A stretch of 64,000 nucleotides of DNA, taken from the NCBI RefSeq assembly GCF_018736045.1, contig NZ_CP076132.1:1969501-2033500 (forward strand), written 5' to 3'. This DNA comes from Flammeovirga yaeyamensis (GTDB lineage: Bacteria > Bacteroidota > Bacteroidia > Cytophagales > Flammeovirgaceae). Position 1 is the first letter of the stretch, and each line of letters starts with the position of its first letter. The position numbers and the translations under genes were made by a program. Under the pieces are notes generated by a model, which had not been told where the DNA came from, did not search any database, and saw nothing but the letters and a program-made list of their open reading frames with translations. Positions 36,591-45,680 of the stretch are shown piece by piece.

Positions 36591-37263
36591 ATGACCTAAC
36601 ATTATTATGATTATTCCCTTTCATATAACTCTAAAATAACTACGGTTTTAAGTTGAAAACAGAAAAGAAATATAATGAAGTTCTAAAGTGGATTTATTGC
36701 CTTGTTAAATTAATGTTAAATGTTAAACATATTACTTTTTTGTAACTTTAATTAACATATACATCAAACGGTTGTTTAAGTGATTTTATATTATATGTTT
36801 TAATTCTAACAAAATTAAACATTGAAGTGCAAATGAAACGGGTTTCTATCTGTTAAATCGTTAATTTTTATTTATCATTATTTATATCTAACACTATTAT
36901 TTAAGTGTTTATATTGCACTTGTAATCAAAGAAAACCTCTAGAAATAGGGACGATTCTTAAAGATCCTCTAACATAAAGTTAAATGAAATGTGATAACTA
37001 ATTTTAAATTGTTATTTACCTAAATTTATTATTAATCTTTAAACCTAATAACCTCTTTTACGAGAATTGTTATTATCAATTTTATAATACCTTAAATTTA
37101 TCCAGATAATATTTTTTCTGGGCTAAACATTATTCATAGTCTTATTCAATAGTAATATCGTTTATTGAATTCTAACATCTATAATAGTATTCAATAGTTT
37201 TTTGATAGTATGAATGGTTTTATACCATGCTGGATAAGTACACACTAATTTTATAGACCTATT
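36591..37263 (+). promoter_or_regulatory. Long AT-rich leader of the sus operon with ATTCAATA repeats
   Basis: No gene is visible in this 673-bp stretch. Near its end the octamer ATTCAATA occurs at 37144-37151 and again at 37189-37196, 45 bp apart, and in inverted form at 37163-37170, making an inverted repeat with an 11-bp spacer 95-120 bp before susC. A near copy (ATTCATAG) is at 37132-37139. A short CCAGA/TCTGG hairpin lies at 37102-37121. These could be regulator sites. No exact TTTG/TAnnTTTG pair was found. Confidence 0.4.
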
Positions 37264-40200
37264 ATGATTAAAAATTTACTAATCACAAACAGACTCTTCG
37301 TTTGTGCACTGTTCTTTGCGTCCTTACTTTTTGTAGGGAACGGTGTTTTCGCACAATCCAAGACCGTAAAAGGTACTGTAGTCGATGAGACAGGGCAACC
37401 TTTACCGGGTGTTGCAGTAATTATTCAAGGGACTGCTAGAGGTACTACAACTGACTTTGATGGAGAATTCACTCTTGGACTAGAAGATCAGGATGAAACA
37501 TTAGAGTTTAGTTATATTGGTTATGCGAAGAAGAGCGTAGAAATTGGAACTACAATTAACTTCAATATCAATATGGAAGTCGATGCTGAACAACTTGAAG
37601 AAGTGTTAGTTATCGGTTATGGTAGTACTACAAAAAAGGATGCCACAGGTTCAGTTGAAGCAGTTACAGCAGACAACTTTAACAAAGGTGCAATTAACTC
37701 ACCTCAAGGCTTATTACAAGGTAAAGTAGCCGGTGTACAGATTACAACAGGTGGTGGTGCTCCAGGTTCGGGTTCAACAATCCGTATTCGTGGTGGTTCA
37801 TCTCTGTCAGCATCAAATGATCCTTTGATTGTAATTGATGGTGTGCCTGTAGATAACGATGGTGTATCTGGTATGAGAAACCCATTGAATGCTATTAACC
37901 CTGCTGATATCGAATCAATGACAGTATTGAAAGATGCATCGGCAACAGCAATTTATGGTTCAAGAGCATCAAATGGTGTAATCATTATTACAACTAAGAA
38001 AGGTTCGCAAAACGATTCTTCTATCAATGTAAATTATAACGGATCAGTATCAATCAATACTTTGAATGATCAAATTGATGTTTTATCTGCGGATCAATAC
38101 AGAGACATTATGTCGGGTAGACCAGGTGAGCATTTGTTAGGTGATGCTAACACAAACTGGCAAAATGAAGTGTTCAAGACATCAGTTTCAACTGACCATA
38201 ACGTTGGTGTTTCTGGTAACGTGAAAGGATGGTTACCATACCGTGCATCAGTTGGTTATACACTTGATAACGGTACTTTAGAAGGTTCATCAATGGATCG
38301 TACTACTTTAAACTTAAACTTGTCCCCTAAATTCTTAGATGATCATTTATCTGTAAATGCTTCTGTTAAAGGGATGTTTGTAAACAACAAATTTGGTAAT
38401 ACAGATGCAATTGGTAGTGCAGTAGCTTATGATCCAACACAATCAGTTTATGATTCAAGATTCGAGCATTATGGTGGATACCATACTTGGACAAACTCAG
38501 ATGATCCATTATCTGGAAGATCAGTAAACGCTCCATCTAACCCGATGGCAATGATTAACCAAAACTCTAATACTTCAACAGTAAATAGAAGTATTGGTAA
38601 TGCGCAAGTAGATTATAAAGTTCATGGATTTGAAGACTTGACATTTAAAGTGAATGCAGGTTATGATTACTCATCTTCAAAAGGTGGTATTTATGAAGGT
38701 GTTGAAACATCTTGGAACGAAAATAACGGACCTGCAGGAAGTGATGATAAAGGTGGATATGTTTCTGATTATACTCAAGACAAGAGAAACGAATTATTAG
38801 ATGTTTATGCGCAATACAATAAAGAAATTGGTAAGCATAAATTTGATGTGATGGGTGGTTACTCTTGGCAACATTTCTACGAAGAAGGTAGTACTTACGA
38901 AAACAACGTTTACGGAAATATTGATAATCCTATGAGATTATGGGCAACAGAGTACTATTTAATGTCATTCTTTGGTAGAGCAAACTATACTTTTAATAAC
39001 AAGTACATGGCGACTGTTACAGTACGTCAAGATGGTACGTCTCGTTTCTCACAAAACAACAGATGGGGTACTTTCCCTTCATTAGCTTTGGCTTGGAAAA
39101 TTAACGAAGAGCCATGGATGCAATCGGCGAATTTTGTTTCTGATTTGAAACTAAGAGCAGGTGTTGGTGTGACTGGTCAGCAAGATATTGGGCAGGGTAA
39201 CTTCCCATATATGCCGACATACACAATTGGTGATGACAACTCTAAATATGGTTTCTATAACCCTAATACAGGACAATGGGAGTACATTAACACAACCCGT
39301 CCAGGTGGATATGACGAGAACATCAAATGGGAAGAGACAGTAACATATAACGCTGGTGTTGACTTTGGTTTCTTTAATGATCGTGTAACAGGTTCTGCTG
39401 AGGCTTACTACAGAGTAACTAACGATCTATTAAACGTTATTCCTGTTCCAGGTGGCTCGAACTTAACAAACATGTTGTTAACGAACGTAGGTTCAATGGA
39501 GAACAAAGGTGTAGAATTATCATTGAATACTAAGATCATTCAAAGACAAGATTTCCACTGGGACTTTGGTGTGAACGTGACATGGAACGACTCTAAGATT
39601 ACAAAATTAACTACAGTTGATGACCCGAGTTACGAAGGTGTGAAAGTAGGAGGTATCGCTGGGGGTACTGGTGAAACAGTTCAAATCCACAGAGTAGGTT
39701 ATGCTCCTTATTCTTTCCTTGTGTACGAGCAAATTTATGATGATGCAGGTAAGCCAATCGAAGGTGCTTATGTTGATAGAAACGGTGATGGTGTAATTGA
39801 TGAAAAAGATAAGTACATCGCAGGTGATCCAATGGCGAACTTGTACTTTGGTTTCACAACTCGTTTAAGCTACAAAAACTGGGAGTTTAGTTTAGCAGGT
39901 CGTGCTCAGTTCGGAGCTCAAGTATACAATAACGTAGATTCGAACAACTCAGCTTACGATCAATTGTATGTATCAGCAAACAACAATACGAATAACGTGA
40001 CTACTGATATCTACAATACAGGTTTCCAAACAAGACAGTTACACTCAGATTACTATGTTCAAGATGCTAACTTCTTGAGAATAGATAACATCATGATTGG
40101 TTATAACTTCAATAACTTCTTGAAAGGTAAATCTAACTTGAGAGTATTTGGTACAGTAAATAACCCTTGTGTATTCTCTAACTATAAAGGTATTGACCCT

Positions 40201-40278
40201 GAGATTCAAGGTGGTATTGACAACAATATGTACCCAAGACCAACAACTTACATGATTGGTTTTAACGTGAACTTTTAA
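37264..40278 (+). CDS. susC: SusC/RagA family TonB-linked outer membrane transporter
   Basis: 1004 residues, normal for SusC. Signal peptide (about 1-31, ending VFAQ), carboxypeptidase-like domain (about 34-110; VKGTVVDETGQPLPGVAV, LEFSYIGY), the SusC linker (EEVLVIGYGSTTKKDATGSV), plug (GKVAGVQITTGGGAPGSG, IRIRGGSS, LKDASATAIYGSRASNGVII) and a beta barrel ending in an aromatic-type strand (GFNVNF). It imports oligosaccharides or peptides captured by the SusD lid, powered by TonB. susD starts 22 bp downstream. The substrate is not readable. Confidence 0.96.
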   Translation: MIKNLLITNRLFVCALFFASLLFVGNGVFAQSKTVKGTVVDETGQPLPGVAVIIQGTARGTTTDFDGEFTLGLEDQDETLEFSYIGYAKKSVEIGTTINFNINMEVDAEQLEEVLVIGYGSTTKKDATGSVEAVTADNFNKGAINSPQGLLQGKVAGVQITTGGGAPGSGSTIRIRGGSSLSASNDPLIVIDGVPVDNDGVSGMRNPLNAINPADIESMTVLKDASATAIYGSRASNGVIIITTKKGSQNDSSINVNYNGSVSINTLNDQIDVLSADQYRDIMSGRPGEHLLGDANTNWQNEVFKTSVSTDHNVGVSGNVKGWLPYRASVGYTLDNGTLEGSSMDRTTLNLNLSPKFLDDHLSVNASVKGMFVNNKFGNTDAIGSAVAYDPTQSVYDSRFEHYGGYHTWTNSDDPLSGRSVNAPSNPMAMINQNSNTSTVNRSIGNAQVDYKVHGFEDLTFKVNAGYDYSSSKGGIYEGVETSWNENNGPAGSDDKGGYVSDYTQDKRNELLDVYAQYNKEIGKHKFDVMGGYSWQHFYEEGSTYENNVYGNIDNPMRLWATEYYLMSFFGRANYTFNNKYMATVTVRQDGTSRFSQNNRWGTFPSLALAWKINEEPWMQSANFVSDLKLRAGVGVTGQQDIGQGNFPYMPTYTIGDDNSKYGFYNPNTGQWEYINTTRPGGYDENIKWEETVTYNAGVDFGFFNDRVTGSAEAYYRVTNDLLNVIPVPGGSNLTNMLLTNVGSMENKGVELSLNTKIIQRQDFHWDFGVNVTWNDSKITKLTTVDDPSYEGVKVGGIAGGTGETVQIHRVGYAPYSFLVYEQIYDDAGKPIEGAYVDRNGDGVIDEKDKYIAGDPMANLYFGFTTRLSYKNWEFSLAGRAQFGAQVYNNVDSNNSAYDQLYVSANNNTNNVTTDIYNTGFQTRQLHSDYYVQDANFLRIDNIMIGYNFNNFLKGKSNLRVFGTVNNPCVFSNYKGIDPEIQGGIDNNMYPRPTTYMIGFNVNF

Positions 40279-40300
40279 TCACCAATAACAAGAAATTAAG

Positions 40301-41914
40301 ATGAAATTCAATTCATTTAAAAAATATATTGCAGCAGTTTCAGTGGTAGCGACTACAGCTTTCACATCTTGTCTGCACCAATTAGATACTACACCTATCG
40401 ATCCAAACGTATCGACAAAAGATAATGTGTATCAAACAGTTGAAGATTATAACCAAGGTTTAGCTAAGTTATATGCTGGTTATGCAGTAACAGGACAGCA
40501 GGGACCTGATGGTGATGGTGACTTAGGTGGTATTGACGAAGGAGCATCTCAATATTTAAGAAGATACTGGGAAGCGCAAGAGTTACCAACTGATGAAGCA
40601 TTAAACTGTTGGGGTGACCCCGGGCAACCTGATATGTCAACCATGTCATGGTCTTCTACAAATACATTGAACGAGGCTTTGTATTACAGAGTTATTTATC
40701 AAATCTCAATTGCCAATCAATTCATCAGAGATTGTGCAGGTGCTGAATTCGATTTGTCTCGTCAGATTGCAGAAGCTCGTTTCTTGAGAGCATATTCTTA
40801 CTGGCATGCACTAGACCTTTATGGTAATGGTGTTCCAAAAGTAACTGAAGAAAACTCTGTGGGTGCAGATCTTCCTTCACCTTGGGGAGCTAAGCATAAT
40901 GGTGATGAGTTATTTAAGTACATTACTTCAGAATTAGAGTCGATTATCAATAAAGATAACGAACAGCACTTGGTAGAAACAGGTGAAAGCATGTTTGGTC
41001 AAGCAAACGTAGGTGTAGCATACATGCTATTGACTAAAGTTTATCTTAATGCTCCAGTTTATTTAGATGCGGCTTTATTACCAGGCGATTATTTAGATAA
41101 AGCAGAGACATATGTAGAGCAAGTATTAAATAGATATTCATTGTCAGAAAGCAAAAAGAATAGCGTAAGTGCTTACCAATCTTTATTCTTAATGGATAAC
41201 TACGAAGAAGGTAATGAAGTGATTTTTTCCATCAACTACTTCGGTAACCAAACACGTACTTGGGGTGGTATGACTTACCTAATTAACGCAGCAACAGGTG
41301 GTGGAATGGATAGAGATTACATGGGTGCACCTGGTTGGGGTGGTAACCGTGCTTTAGTATCTCTTGATAAATACTTCGACAATGTTTCTGATGAAAGAGA
41401 TTTATTCTTCTATGGTGAAGGACATACTCCTGAAGTAACTAATTTCTATGAATTCAGTCAAGGTGTTCCTGTAATGAAATTCAGAAACGTAGATTCATTT
41501 GGCAACCCAGGTGATGCAACTTTTGCTGAAGTTAACTTCCCTGTATTTAGAGTAGCTGATGCTATGTTGATGCAAGCTGAAATTAAAGTCAGAAAATATG
41601 GAGAACACGATAAACAAGTGTTTACTAAACTTTGGGCAAGAGCTAACCGTCAAGGTCAAACTCCAGATATGACATTGAAAAACATTTTGGAAGAAAGAGC
41701 TAGAGAATTGTACTGGGAAGGTCACAGACGTCAGGACTTAAGAAGATTCAACTCATTTACTAAGAGTGAGCATGTTACTGCATGGCCATTCAAAGGAACG
41801 AATACTTCAACTCCTAACGGTATCAGTAATGTAGATTCGAGATACGAATTGTACCCGATTCCAGCATCGGAAATTGGCGCTAACCCTAATTTAAATCAAA
41901 ACCCTGGTTATTAA
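40301..41914 (+). CDS. susD: SusD/RagB family nutrient-binding outer membrane lipoprotein
   Basis: 537 residues. A signal peptide with lipobox ending FTSC (C24 lipidated) is followed by the acidic start of the mature protein (LHQLDTTPIDPN). The family's helical TPR-like scaffold is visible: YYRVIYQISIANQFIRDC, AEARFLRAYSYWHALDLYG, VGVAYMLLTKVYLNA, ILEERARELYWEGHRRQDLRRF near the C-terminus, and the end NPNLNQNPGY. It forms the hinged lid on SusC and binds the glycan first. Located 22 bp after susC and 43 bp before the SusE-like gene. Confidence 0.96.
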   Translation: MKFNSFKKYIAAVSVVATTAFTSCLHQLDTTPIDPNVSTKDNVYQTVEDYNQGLAKLYAGYAVTGQQGPDGDGDLGGIDEGASQYLRRYWEAQELPTDEALNCWGDPGQPDMSTMSWSSTNTLNEALYYRVIYQISIANQFIRDCAGAEFDLSRQIAEARFLRAYSYWHALDLYGNGVPKVTEENSVGADLPSPWGAKHNGDELFKYITSELESIINKDNEQHLVETGESMFGQANVGVAYMLLTKVYLNAPVYLDAALLPGDYLDKAETYVEQVLNRYSLSESKKNSVSAYQSLFLMDNYEEGNEVIFSINYFGNQTRTWGGMTYLINAATGGGMDRDYMGAPGWGGNRALVSLDKYFDNVSDERDLFFYGEGHTPEVTNFYEFSQGVPVMKFRNVDSFGNPGDATFAEVNFPVFRVADAMLMQAEIKVRKYGEHDKQVFTKLWARANRQGQTPDMTLKNILEERARELYWEGHRRQDLRRFNSFTKSEHVTAWPFKGTNTSTPNGISNVDSRYELYPIPASEIGANPNLNQNPGY

Positions 41915-41957
41915 TAGGATCGATTAAATCGGTAAATCCTATAAAAAATATATAGTT

Positions 41958-43031
41958 ATGAAAAGATTTTTAGCCTTAACAGTTTTAGCTGCAAGTATCT
42001 TCTCTTGTTCAACAAATGATGAACTTACTCAGATTGGAGGTAGTGATACATGGGTAGGTCCTGAAATTACACAAGGACCAGAAGATAAACTTTATGAGTT
42101 TACAGAAGAGACTCAAGAAAATGAGTTTACAACTTTAGAATGGTCATCTGCAGATTATGGTAAATCTACAGAGTACAAATACAATGTAGTTACCTCAGTC
42201 GAAGGATTCGAGAATGAGGAGATCATTACGGTGGCAACTGCAAGTGCAACATCATCGGTTTTATTGGAAAAAGAAATCAGTAAAACAGTAAATACAATTA
42301 CTGGTGTAACTGATCCAAGCGATGTGAAAGAAGTAAGAGTTTCACTAAGAGTGGAATCTTATATCGGAGAAGGGCACGATAACAGCCCAAGATTATCGTC
42401 TTCAATGACAACTTTTGATGTGATCCCTTACATGGGTTACCAGCCAACATTATGGTTAGCGGGTAACTTTAACGGATGGAATCATAATGATGCCGATGTG
42501 ATTAGTCATGATGATGAAAACCCTGGTAATTACACTAACATTATTTGGATGTCAGCGGAAGAAGAAGGAAGCATTATTGGTGGTAACTTTAAAGTTTCAA
42601 CAATGAAAGGTTGGGATGCTACCAATTATGGTATGGGTGCTACAGAGGGTACTTTAGATCCTGAAGGTGGAGACATTCCTGTAGGTGAGCCTAATCAATA
42701 TACTGTTACAGTTAATATCGACGACTTAACTTACTCATTGGTGCCAATGAGCTGGGGTATCGTAGGAGACGCAACTGGTAGCTGGGATGTTGATACTGAT
42801 TTGACATTAGATCCTGCAACTTCATCTTGGTCAGTAGAAACTACTTTGACTGATGGTGAAATGAAGTTTAGAGCCAATGGTAATTGGGATTATAACCTTG
42901 GAGAAGGTGATGCTGATGGACAGTTATCAGAAGGTGGAGGAAACCTTCAAGTAACAGCAGGTAATTACAAAATTACATTGATTTTAGATCCAGCTAAAGG
43001 TACTTACACATATACCTTAAAGTCGATTTAA
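41958..43031 (+). CDS. SusE/SusF-like starch-binding surface lipoprotein
   Basis: 357 residues. Lipobox SIFSC (C17) is followed by a SusE-type N-terminal Ig-like domain (about 25-155) and two carbohydrate-binding modules of SusE/F type: LWLAGNFNGWNHNDADV (about 170-260) and WGIVGDATGSWDVDTDL (about 268-357). Aromatic residues in FNGWNH and GSWDV are typical of the glucan-binding face. It probably holds an alpha-glucan or similar polymer at the cell surface for the SusCD transporter; this specificity is inference. It is the last gene of the operon; terminator at 43113. Confidence 0.85.
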   Translation: MKRFLALTVLAASIFSCSTNDELTQIGGSDTWVGPEITQGPEDKLYEFTEETQENEFTTLEWSSADYGKSTEYKYNVVTSVEGFENEEIITVATASATSSVLLEKEISKTVNTITGVTDPSDVKEVRVSLRVESYIGEGHDNSPRLSSSMTTFDVIPYMGYQPTLWLAGNFNGWNHNDADVISHDDENPGNYTNIIWMSAEEEGSIIGGNFKVSTMKGWDATNYGMGATEGTLDPEGGDIPVGEPNQYTVTVNIDDLTYSLVPMSWGIVGDATGSWDVDTDLTLDPATSSWSVETTLTDGEMKFRANGNWDYNLGEGDADGQLSEGGGNLQVTAGNYKITLILDPAKGTYTYTLKSI

Positions 43032-43112
43032 TATTGATGTAAGTATAAAATCATAAAAACAGTTTTCCATGTTCCGATAATTTAGTAGAGTTTATAATTG
43101 GAACAATTACTT

Positions 43113-43147
43113 AAGCACTTATCATTTTTTGGTAAGTGCTTTTCTTT
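43113..43147 (+). terminator. Intrinsic terminator of the sus operon
   Basis: 11-bp stem (43113-43123 with 43131-43141, one G-U pair) and a 7-nt loop, followed by TTTCTTTT. It lies 81 bp after the SusE-like stop. Confidence 0.8.
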
Positions 43148-43316
43148 TAACCTGAATTCATTAAAAATATTTTAATCAACCCAAGGTTAGTATCAAGTAA
43201 TTTGAAAACATGATTTTTGATCTCCTTTCTTTTTAAGTGAATGATTGTTTTTATAATATGGATTTAATTTGCTACTTTCATTGCGAAATAGAAATGGAAA
43301 TTCTAAAATCAAAATT

Positions 43317-43709
43317 ATGTCTGATAATCAACAAAAAAATATTGAAGGTGTTTGGCTCACTGGATTAAAGGATGCCAAAGTAGAAATTAGTATCGATGAT
43401 ACTGGTAAAGCTCAAGGTAAAATTGTTTGGATGTTGAGAGACAAAGAAGAGGATGGAGGTCCAAGAATTGACAAGCTTAACCCCGATACTTCAAAAAGAG
43501 AAGTTTTATTAGAAAACATGATTATTCTCTCAAATTTTGAGTACAAAGGAAAAGGTACTTGGGAGGATGGTGAAGTGTATGATCCTGATTCAGGAAAAAC
43601 GTATAGTGGTTCTATTCAAAGTGCTGGACCGAATGTTTTAAAGATGAGAGGATATGTTGGAATCAAATTATTTGGAAGAACAGAATTGTGGATGCGCGAT
43701 TCTATTTAA
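43317..43709 (+). CDS. DUF2147 family protein, no signal peptide
   Basis: 130 residues from the ATG at 43317 (an in-frame TTG at 43269 adds 16 residues). Family marks: GVWLTGLKDAKVEISIDD, GKIVWML, LNPDTSKREVLLENMIIL, YDPDSGKTYSGSI and LKMRGYVGIKLFGRTELWMR. The fold is a small beta barrel whose function is not established. Most relatives are exported, but no signal peptide is seen here, so this one looks cytoplasmic. The acyl-CoA-binding protein gene follows 34 bp downstream, probably in one transcript. Confidence 0.85.
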   Translation: MSDNQQKNIEGVWLTGLKDAKVEISIDDTGKAQGKIVWMLRDKEEDGGPRIDKLNPDTSKREVLLENMIILSNFEYKGKGTWEDGEVYDPDSGKTYSGSIQSAGPNVLKMRGYVGIKLFGRTELWMRDSI

Positions 43710-43743
43710 TATATTATTTACACCTTAACTAATATCTATTTAT

Positions 43744-43998
43744 ATGGCTTCTGAAGCATTTAAAGACGCACAAACGAGAGTAAACAATTTACCAGAAAGA
43801 CCTTCGAACGATGATTTGTTAAAGCTATATGCTTTTTTCAAACAAGCAACTGAAGGTGATGTAAACACAGAAAGACCTGGCGGTTTTGACTTTAAAGGAA
43901 ATGCCAAATGGGATGCTTGGGATAAGATCAAAGGAATGTCTGCTGATGACGCAGAATCACAATACGTACTTTTAGTGAATCAGCTAGAAGGCAACTAA
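43744..43998 (+). CDS. Acyl-CoA-binding protein (ACBP)
   Basis: 84 residues, the canonical ACBP size. The four-helix family pattern is complete: F6 and A9 in helix 1, RPSNDDLLKLYAFFKQATEGDV, RPGGFDFKGNAKWDAWDKIKGM and AESQYVLLVNQL. Y29, K33, K55 and Y74 are the expected ligand contacts with the CoA and adenine parts. ACBPs carry long-chain acyl-CoA in the cytosol; they are general in eukaryotes and patchy in bacteria. It follows DUF2147 by 34 bp and is closed by a terminator. Confidence 0.93.
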   Translation: MASEAFKDAQTRVNNLPERPSNDDLLKLYAFFKQATEGDVNTERPGGFDFKGNAKWDAWDKIKGMSADDAESQYVLLVNQLEGN

Positions 43999-44002
43999 TA
44001 AA

Positions 44003-44036
44003 AAAAGCAGTGAATCTAAATTCACTGCTTTTTTTT
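44003..44036. terminator. Bidirectional terminator between ACBP and the heptose adenylyltransferase gene
   Basis: Stem AAGCAGTGAA (44005-44014) with TTCACTGCTT (44021-44030), flanked by A and T runs so that it can serve both convergent genes. Confidence 0.85.
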
Positions 44037-44050
44037 ACTGTAATATCATT

Positions 44051-44536
44051 TTATAGACCATGTTGTCTAATTTTCTCAATAATCGATGAAGTAGAAAATC
44101 CTTCAACAAGAGTAATGGTTTCTACACTTCCTCCATTTTCCATCACTTCTTTTGCACCAACAATATTATCTATTGTATAATCAGCTCCTTTAACAAGAAC
44201 ATCAGGTAATAAGGTCGAGATAAGATCAAGAGGTGTGTCATCACCAAATAAGATGACCATATCAATAAATTCGAAAGCCGCGAGTAGTCTTGCTCTTGCA
44301 TATTCGTTGTTGATCGGTCTTTCTTCACCTTTTAATCTTTTTACAGAAGCATCTGTGTTCAGACCCAAGATCATCTTACTTCCTTTTAAACGAGCTTGTT
44401 CAAGGTAGTCTACGTGACCTAAATGTACAATATCGAAGCATCCGTTAGTGAAGACCACTTTTTCTCCAGCTGCCTTCCATTCTTTTCTGATACGAACTGC
44501 TTCTTCTAAAGAAACGATTTTATTTTTTGAGTGCAT
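44051..44536 (-). CDS. rfaE2: D-glycero-beta-D-manno-heptose 1-phosphate adenylyltransferase
   Basis: 161 residues from the ATG at 44536. It equals the C-terminal domain of HldE: FTNGCFDIVHLGHVDYL holds the HxGH nucleotidyltransferase motif, with LGLNTDASVKRLKGEERPI, LLPDVLVKGADY and EGFSTSSIIEKI. It adds AMP to heptose 1-phosphate on the way to ADP-heptose for the lipopolysaccharide core. The kinase half is not fused, so a separate HldA-type kinase must exist elsewhere. The start overlaps the end of the upstream flippase-like gene by 17 bp; longer starts inside that gene are unlikely. Confidence 0.9.
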   Translation of the reverse strand: MHSKNKIVSLEEAVRIRKEWKAAGEKVVFTNGCFDIVHLGHVDYLEQARLKGSKMILGLNTDASVKRLKGEERPINNEYARARLLAAFEFIDMVILFGDDTPLDLISTLLPDVLVKGADYTIDNIVGAKEVMENGGSVETITLVEGFSTSSIIEKIRQHGL

Positions 44537-45545
44537 CTTCCTGATTGATATGTTCTTCTTGTGAATGTCCTTCTTTATGATTTGCGATAAGCGTACTGAT
44601 TCCACCAACAACTAAAACTAAAATGGTTTGTGAGGTGTGCATAATTAAAGCATATGATGATGCTTCTGCTTCTGCAATTCCGTAGGCAATGAGTGTTTGA
44701 GTAGCGAAAAAGTGAACGGAACCTGTTCCTCCAGGAGTTGGGATAACCATTCCAAGACCACTCATCATCATCATTACAAAACCTACACCTATTGATAAAT
44801 GGGATGTGTCATCTAAAACAAAGAATACAACGTAAGACATAAAAAAGTAGCTTACCCAGATCAAAGCTGTATAGGCAATGTATATGTAGAATTCTTTACG
44901 CTCGAGTTTTAAGACAGCACGCATACCATCATAAACTCCCATAAACATGGTTTGAATCTTTCTGAATAAAGGGGTTTTCATCAAGCGTTCTCTAACTAAG
45001 TAGAGTAGAACACAAGTAACAATTAAACCAAATGCTAAAAAGCCAAGTAGGAGAAACCGTCTTTCCATTGCCTCACCCTGAGCATCAATATGAGGGGTGA
45101 CCATTTCATAAAGTCTATCAAACTGACTTAGAAATGCAATGCCGAATAGAACTATAAAGACAATCATATCAACAGCTCTTTCGATCAGAACAGCACCAAA
45201 AGAAGTTTTTGCAGGAATTCCAGATAATTTTTGTAGAATACCACAGCGGAAGAATTCTCCAAATCTAGGTAGTACAGTATTTCCAGCGTAGCCACTCATT
45301 GTAGCCATAAATAAGTTCGATGGACTAGTTTTTAAATTTAGTGGCTTCAACATTAAACCCCATCTTAAGCCTCTAATATAATGACTAAATAAGGCAAAGC
45401 TAGCTGAGACAAAAAGCCATTGCCAATGTGAATTTAAGATAGTGTGTTTTATATCTCCTAAGTCTTGTCCTTTAAGTACATACCAAAGTAACGCACCGGC
45501 TAAAAAGAAGGAGAAGATATATTTAAGAATTTCTTTTAATTTCAT
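44520..45545 (-). CDS. Membrane protein of the lysylphosphatidylglycerol synthase TM / flippase-like family
   Basis: 341 residues with about eight TM helices. Family marks: FALFSHYIRGLRWGLML, MATMSGYAGNTVLPRFGEFFRCGIL and GLGMVIPTPGGTGSVHFFATQ. The family (UPF0104, related to the membrane half of MprF) includes lipid flippases and glycosyl-lipid related proteins. Here the aminoacyl-transfer domain is absent. The overlap with rfaE2 hints at a role in envelope lipid or LPS assembly. Substrate unknown. panD is 135 bp upstream with a terminator between. Confidence 0.85.
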   Translation of the reverse strand: MKLKEILKYIFSFFLAGALLWYVLKGQDLGDIKHTILNSHWQWLFVSASFALFSHYIRGLRWGLMLKPLNLKTSPSNLFMATMSGYAGNTVLPRFGEFFRCGILQKLSGIPAKTSFGAVLIERAVDMIVFIVLFGIAFLSQFDRLYEMVTPHIDAQGEAMERRFLLLGFLAFGLIVTCVLLYLVRERLMKTPLFRKIQTMFMGVYDGMRAVLKLERKEFYIYIAYTALIWVSYFFMSYVVFFVLDDTSHLSIGVGFVMMMMSGLGMVIPTPGGTGSVHFFATQTLIAYGIAEAEASSYALIMHTSQTILVLVVGGISTLIANHKEGHSQEEHINQEDALKK

Positions 45546-45620
45546 TACGATAATGCCCTTTCTTAAAGTATACTGAAGAATTGAAAGGTTTTTTAAAAAA
45601 TTTCTTCAATATAAAATAAA

Positions 45621-45657
45621 TTTGCCAACTTAATCATAAAAAAATCAAGTTGGCAAA
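45621..45657 (-). terminator. Intrinsic terminator of panD
   Basis: 11-bp perfect stem TTTGCCAACTT (45621-45631) with AAGTTGGCAAA (45647-45657). On the minus strand TTTATTTTATATT follows. It lies 23 bp after the panD stop. Confidence 0.75.
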
Positions 45658-45680
45658 AATAAAATTTTATGTAAAAAGGA

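Noticed and set aside
36591-37263. A hidden small gene or non-coding RNA in the sus leader
   Set aside because: No open frame with sensible composition and no stable fold beyond a 5-bp hairpin was found, so only a regulatory region is claimed.
44537-44611. Longer start of the heptose adenylyltransferase at 44611
   Set aside because: It would overlap the flippase-like gene by 92 bp and add a basic, unconserved stretch; the ATG at 44536 fits the family N-terminus.
45621-45657. A repeat or attachment site at the inverted repeat after panD
   Set aside because: Position after panD and a T-rich tract on the minus strand explain it as a terminator.
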